A stretch of 64,000 nt of DNA. Origin: Streptomyces sp. HD (lineage in GTDB: Bacteria > Actinomycetota > Actinomycetes > Streptomycetales > Streptomycetaceae). The notes under the pieces are model-generated. The model was not told the origin of the DNA and searched no databases. It worked only from the letters and a program-made list of their open reading frames with translations. A program made the translations under genes and the position numbers. This document shows positions 7,561-15,986 of this stretch, piece by piece. The stretch covers positions 62,001-126,000 of the forward strand of contig NZ_JAQMYP010000029.1 of the NCBI RefSeq assembly GCF_028369295.1, in the 5' to 3' direction. Each line of letters opens with the position of its first letter. Position 1 is the first letter of the stretch.

Positions 7561-9438
7561 TTACGGGCGCCAGTTCGCCAGGATGCCCTCGTAGAGCTCT
7601 GCGTCCGTCAGCTCGCGGGGGGTTTCGCCCGCCAGGAAGTGGGACGTGTTGTCCGTCTTGAGCTTGCGGAGGTAGTCGAAGGCCTTGTTCTCCGGGTCGC
7701 CGAAGGCGACGAAGGCGAAGTGCACGGAGGGGTGGGTCTTCGCGGCCTCGGTGAGGGCGTGGGTGGCGGGGGTCTTGGCGTCGGGGGCACCGTCGGTCTG
7801 GAAGACGACGAGGGCGGGGGCGGTGGGGTCGGCCGACTTCTGGTGCTGGGCGAGGACTTCTTCGACGGCCACGTGGTAGCTGGTGCGGCCCATGCGGCCG
7901 AGGGTGGCGTGGAGCTCGTCGATCTTGTTCTCGTGGTCGGTGAGGGTGAGTTCGCCGGTGCCGTCGAGTTCGGTGGAGAAGAAGACGACGCTGACCTTGG
8001 CCTCGGGGTCCAGGTGGGCGGCGAGGGCGAGGGTCTGCTCGCCGAGGGCCTGGGCCGAGCCGTCCTTGTAGTACGGGCGCATGGAGGCGGAGCGGTCGAG
8101 GACGAGGTAGACCTTGGCGTGGGTGGTGGTGAGGTTGTGGGTGGTGAGGGTGGTGGTGGCTGCGGTGTAGGCGGTCTTGAGTGCGCGGGGGATTTCGGGG
8201 GTGGCCTCGGCTTCGCCTTCGGCCTTTGTGTTCCCACCCGCACCACCCGTGCCGCTTTCGTCGTCGGCTGCGAGTGGCCCCTGTGCGGCGTCCTCGCCGT
8301 CGGCGGCCGCGGGTGCGGGCTCCGCGCCGGTCGGCTCCGCGACCTGCTCGGGGGCCGCCTCCGGAGCGACCTCGGCGACCGGCTCCGACTCAACGACCGG
8401 CTCCGACTCAAGGACCGTCTTCGGTTCAGCGACCGGCTCCGAGGACTGGGCGACCGTCTCCGGCTCGGCGGCCGTCTCCGGTTCGGAGGCCGTTTCCGCG
8501 GCGGCCACAACCGGCGCGGGCTCCTCAGCCACAGGCTCGGAAGCGGGCTCCTCGGCCACAGCCTCCTCGGCGACGGCCTCCTCGACCACTGACGTCTCCG
8601 CAGCAGGCTCCGCGACGACCGGCTCTTCGGCGACCGGCGTCTTCGCAGCAGCTTCCTCAGCGACCGGCTCTTCAGCGACCGGCGTCTTCGCAGCAGGCTC
8701 CTCGGCGGCCGGGGCCTCCGCGACGGCCGGTTCTTCGGCGACCGGCGTCTCCGCAGCAGGCTCCTCGGCGACCGGCGTCTCCGCAGTAGCCGCCTCTTCG
8801 GCGGCCGCCGTCTCCGCAGCAGCTTCCTCAGCGGCCGGTTCTTCGGCGACCGGCGTCTCCGCAGCGGGCTCCTCGGCGGCCGGGGCCCCCGCGACGGCCG
8901 GTTCTTCGGCGGCCGGCGTCTCCGCAGCGGGCTCCTCGGCGGCCGGCGTCTCCGCGACAACCGGCTCCTCAGCAACCGGCGTCTCCGCCACCACCTCCAC
9001 CGGCTTAGCCGGCTTAGGCACCGTGACGTTGTCGAAGGCCGCCGAGACCAGATCGTGCTCGTCGGTGTCCTTCTCGGCCCGCGCGGTCGTCTCGGACGTC
9101 TCGGCGGACCCAGTAGCCCCAGTCGATCCAGTCGCCCCAGTCGCCCCAGTCGCCCCAGTCGAACCAGTCGATCCAGCCGTCCCCGCCGCCCCGGTCTCCC
9201 GGAGCCCCTCCGCCACCCGCGGCTCTGCCTCGCGCGGCTCCGTCACCCGCGGCTCCGCCTCGCGTGGCTCCGCCTCGCGCGGTTCCGGTACCTGGGCGGT
9301 AGCCGTCGGCTGGGGTTCCGGGGACGGTGACGGGACCGTCGGCTGCGGTTCCGGCGAAGGAGTCACACCCTCTGCTTCGGCGGTACGCCCCTTGCGTGAC
9401 CGGCCGAACGCATTCCGCAGGAGAGTGAGAATGCCCAT
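7561..9438 (-). CDS. vWA domain protein with collagen-like and A/E/P-rich repeat regions
   Basis: A 625-residue protein from ATG 9438 (MGILTLLRNAFGRSRKGR). The last ~190 residues are a von Willebrand factor A domain of the TerF type: LVLDRSASM supplies the MIDAS DxSxS, with VFFSTELDG, GRTSYHVAVEEVL and VVFQTDGAPD following. Between the short basic N-terminus and the vWA domain lie ~400 residues of low complexity: a glutamate/proline segment, ~10 collagen-like G-x-T triplets, then some 25 repeats of the type AETPVAEEPA. No signal peptide or membrane helix is seen, so it is probably cytoplasmic with a disordered spacer. TerF-like vWA proteins are linked to tellurite/phage stress systems, but no ter genes are adjacent. 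Confidence 0.9.
   Translation of the reverse strand: MGILTLLRNAFGRSRKGRTAEAEGVTPSPEPQPTVPSPSPEPQPTATAQVPEPREAEPREAEPRVTEPREAEPRVAEGLRETGAAGTAGSTGSTGATGATGATGSTGATGSAETSETTARAEKDTDEHDLVSAAFDNVTVPKPAKPVEVVAETPVAEEPVVAETPAAEEPAAETPAAEEPAVAGAPAAEEPAAETPVAEEPAAEEAAAETAAAEEAATAETPVAEEPAAETPVAEEPAVAEAPAAEEPAAKTPVAEEPVAEEAAAKTPVAEEPVVAEPAAETSVVEEAVAEEAVAEEPASEPVAEEPAPVVAAAETASEPETAAEPETVAQSSEPVAEPKTVLESEPVVESEPVAEVAPEAAPEQVAEPTGAEPAPAAADGEDAAQGPLAADDESGTGGAGGNTKAEGEAEATPEIPRALKTAYTAATTTLTTHNLTTTHAKVYLVLDRSASMRPYYKDGSAQALGEQTLALAAHLDPEAKVSVVFFSTELDGTGELTLTDHENKIDELHATLGRMGRTSYHVAVEEVLAQHQKSADPTAPALVVFQTDGAPDAKTPATHALTEAAKTHPSVHFAFVAFGDPENKAFDYLRKLKTDNTSHFLAGETPRELTDAELYEGILANWRP
8506..8990 (-). repeat. 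Degenerate A/E/P-coding tandem repeat inside vWA gene
   Basis: Roughly 30-base degenerate units built on the plus-strand words CTCCTCGGCGGCCGG, CGTCTCCGCAGCAGG and TCTTCGGCGACCGGCG, repeated in frame across the spacer of the vWA protein. Such tracts change length easily by slippage or unequal recombination. Confidence 0.8.
9109..9176 (-). repeat. 9-bp tandem repeat coding G-x-T triplets
   Basis: About seven copies of a 9-base unit related to CCAGTCGCC. On the coding strand they give GAT/GST collagen-like triplets in the vWA protein. Confidence 0.8.
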
Positions 9439-9613
9439 GTGCGCAACCCTTCGCGTGAGTTGATGCCCGTAGATCCCTGGCCAGGACGGACACGTAAGGT
9501 TAGCGGCCCCAGATGGTGATCTTGGGGAGGGGCTGCCACAGGGCCCCCGGTCCGTCAAGGGGCGCATCGAGCCGACTCCCGCCGCGGGCTCAACTGCCGT
9601 ACATCTACCTCTG

Positions 9614-9635
9614 GTTCACCGGCCGTTCACCCACT
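9614..9635 (+). promoter_or_regulatory. PHO box upstream of phoX-like gene
   Basis: GTTCACC occurs at 9614-9620 and again at 9625-9631, exactly 11 bases apart. This matches the direct-repeat units bound by Streptomyces PhoP. A weaker third unit may start at 9603. It lies ~80 bases upstream of the PhoX gene, so phosphate-starvation induction by PhoR-PhoP is the likely control. Confidence 0.8.
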
Positions 9636-9713
9636 CGCCCCGCTCCCGCACAAACGTGCCCCTACCGTCCCCCACGCTGCACTCAAGGGGAAGCAAGGGG
9701 AGAACAAAACGCC

Positions 9714-11804
9714 ATGCGTATTCCGCTGCCGATCATCCGCACCAATAACAGTGACTCGCACCCTGGTGGGCGTTCTGCCCTGACCTGCCGGTTCCGGTGT
9801 GGTGACGCCTGTTTCCACGAGGTGCCGAACACCACCACGAACCCGTACGTGGGTGACGTCATCGCCGACGCCCTCAGCCGCCGTACGACGCTGCGCGCCG
9901 CCGCCGTAGTCTCCGCGGTCGCCGCCGTGGGCGCCACCGCCACCGTCAGCGCGCCGAAGGCAGACGCCGCCGAGGCCGCCGCCGGGGACGCCGCCGCGGC
10001 CGAGCGGACCGGCACCTTCGGGCGCGGTGCGCGTGGTCTGCGGTTCAGCCCCGTCGCGCCGAACACCGCCGACACCGTGACCGTCGCGGACGGCTACGCG
10101 CAGAACATCGTCATCAAGTGGGGCGAGCCCATCCTGCGCGGTGCCCCGGCCTTCGACCCGGACAACCAGACCGGTGAGTCGCAGTCCAAGCAGTTCGGGT
10201 ACAACAACGACTTCCTCGCCCTGCTCCCCCTGCCCGGCGAGCGCAACCGGCAGGTGCTCGTCGCCAATCACGAGTACACCGATGAAGTGCTCATGTTCCG
10301 TGGCTACGACGCCGCCAACCCGACCAAGCAGCAGGTCGAGGTCGCCTGGGCCGCTCATGGGCTCTCCGCGGTCGTGGTGGAGGGGGACCGCAGGAGCGGG
10401 AAGCTGACCGCCGTGCCTCGCCACCCGCTGAACCGGCGCGTCACCGCCACCACCGAGTTCAAGGTCACCGGGCCCGCCGCCGGCTCCGACCTGCTGAAGA
10501 CCTCCGCCGACCCGACCGGCACCAAGGTCCTCGGCACCCTCAACAACTGCTCCGGTGGCGTCACCCCGTGGGGCACCACGCTGCACGGCGAGGAGAACTT
10601 CAACCAGTACTTCGCCAACGCCACCCGGGCGACGGACAAGCGCTACGGCCTCGGCACCGGTGCGAGCGAGCGCAAGTGGGAGCGTTTCGACAAGCGCTTC
10701 GATGTGGCGCAGGAGCCCAATGAGCCGCACCGCTTCGGGTACGTCGTCGAGCTCGACCCGTACGACCCCACCTCCAAGCCGCGCAAGCACACCGCCGTCG
10801 GCCGGTTCAAGCACGAGGGCGCCACGGTCCGGCTGACCGAGGACGGCCGCCCCGTCGTCTACTCCGGTGACGACGAGCGCTTCGACTACTTCTACAAGTT
10901 CGTCAGCAGCAAGCGGATGAAGAAGGGGACGAGCCGGGCGGTGCGGGAGCACAACCTTTCGCTGCTCGACGAGGGGACCCTCTACGTCGCCAAGCTCACC
11001 GGTGACTCGCCCGCCATCGAGATCGACGGGACCGGCAAGCTGCCGTCCGACGGTGAGTTCGACGGCAGCGGCGAGTGGATTCCGCTGGCCACCGCCACCG
11101 CCGACGGTGCCGAATCGCACGTCGACGGCATGACGGCCGAGGAGGTCTTCGTCTTCACGCGGCTCGCCGGGGACAAGGTCGGCGCCACCAAGATGGACCG
11201 GCCCGAGGACATCGAGCCCAACCCGCACACCGGCAAGGTGTACGTCGCCCTCACCAACAACTCCAACCGTGGCAAGACCGGCTTCGCCGCCGCCGACGAG
11301 GCCAACCCGCGCAACAGCAACAAGCACGGCCAGATCCTGGAGCTCACCGAGCGCTGGAACCGCGCCGACAGCAAGAAGTTCGCCTGGACGCTGTTCCTGG
11401 TGGCCGGCGACCCGAACGACTCGGCCACCTACTTCGCCGGGTTCCCGAAGGACCAGGTCTCCCCGATCTCCTGCCCGGACAACGTCGCCTTCGACTCGTA
11501 CGGCAACCTGTGGATCTCCACCGACGGCAACCAGCTCGGCTCGCACGACGGCCTCTTCGGGGTCGCCACGCGCGGTGAGCGGCGTGGTGAGCTCAAGCAG
11601 TTCCTGACGATGCCGAAGGGCGCGGAGACTTGCGGCCCGCTCGTCCAGGACCGCCGTGTGCTCGTGTCCGTGCAGCACCCGGGCGAGATCGACGGTGCCA
11701 CCGCCGAGAAGCCGCTGAGCGCCTGGCCCGAGGGCGAGGGGAAGATCAACCGTCCGGCCGTCGTGGCGGTCTGGCGCAAGGACGGGTGCGACATCGGCGT
11801 CTGA
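9714..11804 (+). CDS. PhoX-family alkaline phosphatase (DUF839), Tat-exported
   Basis: A 696-residue phosphatase. The N-terminus (MRIPLPII...TCRFRCGDACFHE...VGDVIADALSRRTTLRAAAVV) is the long leader typical of Streptomyces PhoX, with the twin-arginine motif SRRTTLR and a following hydrophobic stretch ending near A-x-A (~residue 83). The body matches DUF839/PhoX: GYNNDFLALLPLP, VANHEYTDEVLMF, GGVTPWGTTLHGEENFNQYF, EDIEPNPHTGKVYVALTNNS and ISCPDNVAFDSYGNLWISTDG. PhoX enzymes release phosphate from organic phosphates outside the cell using calcium and iron. ATG 9714 was chosen because it follows AAGGGGAG and starts the conserved leader. Two PHO-box units upstream support phosphate control. Confidence 0.95.
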   Translation: MRIPLPIIRTNNSDSHPGGRSALTCRFRCGDACFHEVPNTTTNPYVGDVIADALSRRTTLRAAAVVSAVAAVGATATVSAPKADAAEAAAGDAAAAERTGTFGRGARGLRFSPVAPNTADTVTVADGYAQNIVIKWGEPILRGAPAFDPDNQTGESQSKQFGYNNDFLALLPLPGERNRQVLVANHEYTDEVLMFRGYDAANPTKQQVEVAWAAHGLSAVVVEGDRRSGKLTAVPRHPLNRRVTATTEFKVTGPAAGSDLLKTSADPTGTKVLGTLNNCSGGVTPWGTTLHGEENFNQYFANATRATDKRYGLGTGASERKWERFDKRFDVAQEPNEPHRFGYVVELDPYDPTSKPRKHTAVGRFKHEGATVRLTEDGRPVVYSGDDERFDYFYKFVSSKRMKKGTSRAVREHNLSLLDEGTLYVAKLTGDSPAIEIDGTGKLPSDGEFDGSGEWIPLATATADGAESHVDGMTAEEVFVFTRLAGDKVGATKMDRPEDIEPNPHTGKVYVALTNNSNRGKTGFAAADEANPRNSNKHGQILELTERWNRADSKKFAWTLFLVAGDPNDSATYFAGFPKDQVSPISCPDNVAFDSYGNLWISTDGNQLGSHDGLFGVATRGERRGELKQFLTMPKGAETCGPLVQDRRVLVSVQHPGEIDGATAEKPLSAWPEGEGKINRPAVVAVWRKDGCDIGV

Positions 11805-11810
11805 CGCCCA

Positions 11811-11873
11811 CGGGCTCCGGGCTACGGGCTCCGGGCTCCGGGCTCCGGGCTCCGGGCTCCGGGCTCCGGGCTA
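11811..11873. repeat. 7-bp tandem repeat, nine units
   Basis: Nine uninterrupted copies of CGGGCTC (two end in A) fill the gap between the convergent PhoX and LysR genes. The last unit supplies the LysR stop codon, so copy number could alter that protein's end. Confidence 0.95.
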
Positions 11874-12815
11874 CGGAAGTGCTGGGACCGGCGGCTGCGG
11901 TTCACCGTCGCGTTCCAGCCACTCCCGGTACGCCGGTGCCTGCCGTGCCGCCTCCCAGTACGCCTCCTCCAGCGCGGGATAGACGTCGTCCAGGTCCGTC
12001 TCCGTACGGGCCGTGAGGAGGAGGCGTACGCCCAGCGGGTCGCCATGCAGGCGCCGTACCGCCATCGTGGGGCTGTCGGCGTGGGTCGGCTGGCAGACGG
12101 CGACCACCTCGCCGGTGGCGACCAGGGCGTCGGCCGTGTAGTAGTCGCCGTGCAGGACGTGCGGGTTGACGCCGGCCGCGCGGAACATCCGCTGCACGGC
12201 GTCCCACTCCCCGTCGACCGTCGGGTCGACCATCCAGCGGTCGTCGGCCAGGTCGGGGAGGGTGACCTCCGACTTCGCGGCGGCCGGGTGGTCGGTCGGC
12301 AGCGACACGAACTGCGGCTCGCGCTCCATCAGGACGCGTAGGCGGAGTTCGGGCGGTATGCGCAGGGGGCTGCCCTCCACCTCGTGCACGAAGGCCACGT
12401 CCAGCTGGCCGTCGGCGACCATGCGGAGCAGGGCGTTCGGGGAGACGTTCATATGGAGGTTGGGGTCCTGGCCCTGGCCGCGCAGCCGGCGCAGCCAGCC
12501 GGCGAGGGCCTTGCTCGCCGTCGAGCCGACGCGCAGCTGCGCACCGCCCGCGGCGGCCGCCCTCGCCTCGGCGACCAGGGCGCGCATATCGGCCACCAGC
12601 GGGCGGGCCCGGCTGAGGACCAGACGGCCCAGCGGGGTGGGGCGGCAGCCGGATCTCGCGCGCAGGAACAGCGCGCCGCCGAGTTCCTGCTCGATCCGTC
12701 GCAGTTGCGTACTCAACGATGGCTGGGCGACGCCCAGTTGGCGGGCGGCCCGGTGCAGACTGCCGGTGTCGGCTATGGCGCACAGTGCGCGGAGGTGTCT
12801 GACCTCAAGGTCCAT
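11871..12815 (-). CDS. LysR-family transcriptional regulator (SnpR-like)
   Basis: A 314-residue regulator starting MDLEVRHLRAL (ATG 12815). The winged helix-turn-helix spans residues ~3-62 (AIADTGSLHRAARQLGVAQP ... QELGGALFLR), followed by the LysR substrate-binding domain. It is divergent from a snapalysin gene. In S. coelicolor/S. lividans the arrangement of a LysR gene divergent from snpA is established, with the LysR protein activating the protease. A GATAG-N7-CTATC inverted repeat with T-N11-A geometry lies between them. Confidence 0.93.
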   Translation of the reverse strand: MDLEVRHLRALCAIADTGSLHRAARQLGVAQPSLSTQLRRIEQELGGALFLRARSGCRPTPLGRLVLSRARPLVADMRALVAEARAAAAGGAQLRVGSTASKALAGWLRRLRGQGQDPNLHMNVSPNALLRMVADGQLDVAFVHEVEGSPLRIPPELRLRVLMEREPQFVSLPTDHPAAAKSEVTLPDLADDRWMVDPTVDGEWDAVQRMFRAAGVNPHVLHGDYYTADALVATGEVVAVCQPTHADSPTMAVRRLHGDPLGVRLLLTARTETDLDDVYPALEEAYWEAARQAPAYREWLERDGEPQPPVPALP

Positions 12816-12891
12816 CCCCCGGAGACTAAAGCGCAATCAAAGCTTTCACCAGCCTCACAAATCCCCTCGGATCACAGCCAATTGGGCACCC

Positions 12892-12908
12892 GATAGGGCT
12901 GGGCTATC
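12892..12908. promoter_or_regulatory. LysR-type binding site between lysR and snapalysin genes
   Basis: GATAG (12892-12896) and CTATC (12904-12908) are perfect inverted arms with T12894 and A12906 eleven bases apart, the T-N11-A pattern of LysR operators. It sits 76 bases from the LysR start and 78 from the protease start. Confidence 0.7.
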
Positions 12909-12986
12909 ACCGGTTGCCATCATCACAGCCGCCTCAGGGGCGCCGACACTCGCCTTGACGACTCACCCCCCACCTAGGAGTCATCA

Positions 12987-13652
12987 ATGCGCAAGTCAAT
13001 GGTCATGTCCATGTCCCTGTCCGCCCGTACGGCGGCGGCGGTCGGTCTCAGTGTCGCTGCTCTCGGCCTCGGTACGGCCGTTCCGGCGACGGCGGCTCCG
13101 GCCCACGCCGGCTACGTCGCCAAGTCCGCCGACTCCGACGCCGGCAAGGCCTTCTTCCAGGCCGTGCTGAAGTCGGTCGCCGAGAAGCGTGCCGCGAACC
13201 CGAGGGCCGCGGCCGTCACCGTCACCTACGACGCCTCCGCGGCGCCGACGTTCAGCGCCGAGATATCCCGCAGCACCCAGATATGGAACAGCTCGGTGTC
13301 CAACGTGAAGCTCCAGGAGGGCTCGAACGCCGACTTCACCTACCGCGAGGGCAACGACTCGCGCGGCTCGTACGCCTCGACCGACGGTCACGGCAAGGGC
13401 TACATCTTCCTCGACTACGCGCAGAACAAGGAGTACGACTCGACCCGTGTCACCGCACACGAGACGGGGCACGTGCTCGGTCTGCCGGACCACTACGAGG
13501 GGCCCTGCAGTGAGCTGATGTCGGGTGGCGGGCCTGGTCCGTCCTGCACGAACTCGCAGCCGGACGCCAACGAGAAGGCCAAGGTCGATCAGCTGTGGGC
13601 CAACGGGTTCGCTGCCGCGATGGACAAGGCCCTGGAGAAGGCCGGCCGCTAG
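12987..13652 (+). CDS. Snapalysin-family zinc metalloprotease
   Basis: A 221-residue secreted small neutral protease (family M7). A Sec signal peptide (MRKSMVMSMSLSARTAAAVG ... ending near APAHA) is followed by a short propeptide and the catalytic domain. The zinc motif is HETGHVLGLPD (residues ~158-168, two His plus Asp) and is followed by the conserved EGPCSELMSGGGPG with its disulfide cysteine. The start is supported by TAGGAG 8 bases upstream. It is divergently transcribed from its probable LysR activator. The enzyme degrades milk-type and other extracellular proteins. Confidence 0.95.
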   Translation: MRKSMVMSMSLSARTAAAVGLSVAALGLGTAVPATAAPAHAGYVAKSADSDAGKAFFQAVLKSVAEKRAANPRAAAVTVTYDASAAPTFSAEISRSTQIWNSSVSNVKLQEGSNADFTYREGNDSRGSYASTDGHGKGYIFLDYAQNKEYDSTRVTAHETGHVLGLPDHYEGPCSELMSGGGPGPSCTNSQPDANEKAKVDQLWANGFAAAMDKALEKAGR

Positions 13653-13770
13653 CAGCGCCGGTGCGCTAGACCCACCCCCCACATGGCGCGGTCGCCCTCC
13701 TGCACGGGGCGGCCGCGTCAAGGTGTTTGAACGGTTCGCCCAATAGCTCGGGTGGTCTGCCTGGGGGCGG

Positions 13771-13813
13771 CTGCGGGTTGTCTGTGGTTGATCGCGCAGT
13801 TCCCCGCGCCCCT
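13771..13813 (+). repeat. Dispersed Streptomyces intergenic repeat, copy A
   Basis: CTGCGGGT...GATCGCGCAGTTCCCCGCGCCCC belongs to a ~43-base intergenic sequence found four times in this window (also 36450-36492, 38495-38568, 43798-43867). It lies between convergent genes. Confidence 0.75.
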
Positions 13814-13824
13814 GAAGGTCGGAT

Positions 13825-15768
13825 TCAGTGCGGGGACGTGATGGCGCGTGCCGCCGCTACCTCCTGGCGCAGGGGCTCCAGGACACTGTCCGCCGGGCCT
13901 GTGAGGTCGGTGCGGACCTCGTACAGGGTTTCCGCCTCCCGCACTCCTTGGGCCAATTCCCTCAGCTGGCGGGCCACTTGGGTCACCTCGGCCGTGGAGG
14001 GCGGGCTCGCGCCGTAGCGGACGCGTACCCGCGCCGCCGTCGTCGCGTCCACGATCCGCTCCACGGCGACCACCAGGGGCCACCACGCTGCCGCTCGGCG
14101 CCCGGTGGGCGGGGGTTCGGTCAGCGCTCGCTGGAACTCCGTACGAATGACGGACAGGTTCCGGTAGAGGCGGCGGCGCATACGGGCGCGGGCCGGGGGG
14201 TCCGCCGGGTCCGGGCCGAACGCGGCCTCCACATAGCGGGCCGTGTCGTCCACGGCGTCGGCCAGGCGGTCGCCGACCCTGGTGTGCCAGCTCTCCGGCC
14301 ACAGCAGGTACCCGGCGAGGAGCGCGATCGCGCAGCCCAGCAGGGAGTCGACCAGGCGGGGCAGCAGGAGTGCGGTGCCCTCCTGGTTCAGGACGTCCGA
14401 CAGGAGCAGGATCACCGGGGTGATGGCGGCCGTCTGGTAGCCGTACCCGCGCGGGGTGAACGCCGGGATCAGCGGTGCGAGCAGCATCAGCGTCGGTACG
14501 TCCGCCCAGCCGCGCGGCACCTGGGCGAGCACCGCCGCCGCGATCACCAGCCCGGCGACGGTGCCGAGGGCACGCAGCAGGGCGCGGGAGAAGACGGAGC
14601 CGAAGTCGGGCTTGAGGACGAAGGTGATGGTCAGGGTGACCCAGTAGGAACGGGGGACCGGGATGATCGACACCAGGATCTGGGCCAGGCCGATGCACAG
14701 GGCGAGGCGCAGGCCGTAGCGCCAGGAGGCGGCGGAGAGGGCGACGCTGCGGGCGGCGCGGGCGGTGCGGATGCCGAGCGCGGCCGGTCGGCCCAGGCGG
14801 TCGTCGATGCCGCGCGGGTCGACGTCCGGGACCGTGACCACCTCGGCGGCGTGGCGCAGGGCGTGGTCGAGGGCGCGGGCGGTCTCGGTGGTGGGGGTGG
14901 GCAGTTTCAGCCCTATCGGGCCCGTGTAGCCGGTCTCCACGGCCGAGGCGAGGTGCCGGACGGCCTCCGGGAGCCCGGGTGGGAGCGGGGTGCCGCCGAG
15001 GTGTGCGGCGGGGGCGGCCTCCACGACCGGGGTGATGGCGTTCAACTGGGCCAGCAGCCGGGTGAGTTCGGGGCTGCGGCCGTGGTGGCGGGCGCGGTGG
15101 GCGAGGACGGTGTCGTACGCCTGGTTCAGGGACTGGGTGACGGCGTGCCGGGCCTCGTCGTACGCCCGGGAGCCGCCGCCGACGGCCGTCAGCAGTTCGG
15201 CGACCGTACGGTAGGCGTCCGCGACGGCCTCGCGCTCCGGCACGCCCGACCGGAGAGGCCAGGCGAGCAGGGCGAGGACCAGGACGAGCAGGCCACCGCC
15301 GGACATCAGCAGCGGTGCCAGCCACCACTCGCCCGGCAACGGCAGCCCTGCCCCGATCGCGCAGGTCAGCAGCAGCAACAGCCCCGACACGGAGGCGACC
15401 GCGCCGATCGTCGAGATCATCCCGGAGACCAGCGCGACACCGGTGACGGCGACGACGGCGACCCAGCCGTGGCCGTACACCAGCGAGCCGAGGGTGACAC
15501 CGACGGCGGCGAAGAGCTGGGGGACGGCGATGGTGGGGACGCGGCTGCGATAGGCGGCGGCGGTGTCACTGAGAACGCCGTTGAGTGCGCCCATGGAGGC
15601 GAGGGCACCGTATTCGGGCCGGCCGGTGGCGAGGCCGACGGCCAGGGGGAGGGCCAGCGCGATGGAGGCGCGGACCAGAGCCGGGCGGTTGACGGGGGCC
15701 GGCTGGGCCCGGAGGTTCCGCACCAGCCAGTCGGGAGGTGTGAGGCCGATGGGGAACTCGCGGGACAT
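13825..15768 (-). CDS. FUSC family membrane protein
   Basis: About 647 residues from ATG 15768 (MSREFPIGL). The layout is that of FUSC/aromatic-acid-exporter proteins: six N-terminal transmembrane helices (residues ~30-175), a cytoplasmic helical region, a second hydrophobic block (from ~355, including RSYWVTLTITFVLKPDFGS, the FUSC signature) and a soluble C-terminal tail. Members export aromatic acids or fusaric acid; the substrate here is unknown. No membrane-fusion partner (AaeA-like) is adjacent, as is usual in Gram-positives. Confidence 0.9.
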   Translation of the reverse strand: MSREFPIGLTPPDWLVRNLRAQPAPVNRPALVRASIALALPLAVGLATGRPEYGALASMGALNGVLSDTAAAYRSRVPTIAVPQLFAAVGVTLGSLVYGHGWVAVVAVTGVALVSGMISTIGAVASVSGLLLLLTCAIGAGLPLPGEWWLAPLLMSGGGLLVLVLALLAWPLRSGVPEREAVADAYRTVAELLTAVGGGSRAYDEARHAVTQSLNQAYDTVLAHRARHHGRSPELTRLLAQLNAITPVVEAAPAAHLGGTPLPPGLPEAVRHLASAVETGYTGPIGLKLPTPTTETARALDHALRHAAEVVTVPDVDPRGIDDRLGRPAALGIRTARAARSVALSAASWRYGLRLALCIGLAQILVSIIPVPRSYWVTLTITFVLKPDFGSVFSRALLRALGTVAGLVIAAAVLAQVPRGWADVPTLMLLAPLIPAFTPRGYGYQTAAITPVILLLSDVLNQEGTALLLPRLVDSLLGCAIALLAGYLLWPESWHTRVGDRLADAVDDTARYVEAAFGPDPADPPARARMRRRLYRNLSVIRTEFQRALTEPPPTGRRAAAWWPLVVAVERIVDATTAARVRVRYGASPPSTAEVTQVARQLRELAQGVREAETLYEVRTDLTGPADSVLEPLRQEVAAARAITSPH

Positions 15769-15779
15769 GCGCCCCATTA

Positions 15780-15959
15780 TGAGAGCCTGCCCGCAAACCC
15801 CCGCCTGCGCCGCGGCGTCCGGCACGCACGCTCGCCGCGTTGCCGAACCGCCCACGTGGCTCCGCCACGCGGGCACTCCGGCGCCTTGCGATCGCACGCA
15901 CCGGACGCCGCGGCGCCCGCCCTACGGGCGAACGACGGGGGTTTGCGGGCAGGCTCTCA
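15780..15959. mobile_element. 180-bp fold-back element with perfect 24-bp terminal inverted repeats
   Basis: The ends 15780-15803 (TGAGAGCCTGCCCGC...) and 15936-15959 are perfect inverted copies over 24 bases. Inside them 15807-15822 and 15901-15916 form a second perfect 16-base inverted repeat. No reading frame fits. It lies between the FUSC start and the end of the endonuclease/exonuclease/phosphatase-family gene. A MITE or solo fold-back element is likely; a long structured terminator or RNA is the alternative. No obvious target duplication is visible. Confidence 0.6.
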
Positions 15960-15986
15960 GCACCCTTGTTCGGCTCGCCGTTCACC

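Noticed and set aside
11811..11873. Attachment-site or origin-like iteron array
   Set aside because: Simple 7-bp slippage repeat between convergent genes; no integrase or Rep gene nearby.
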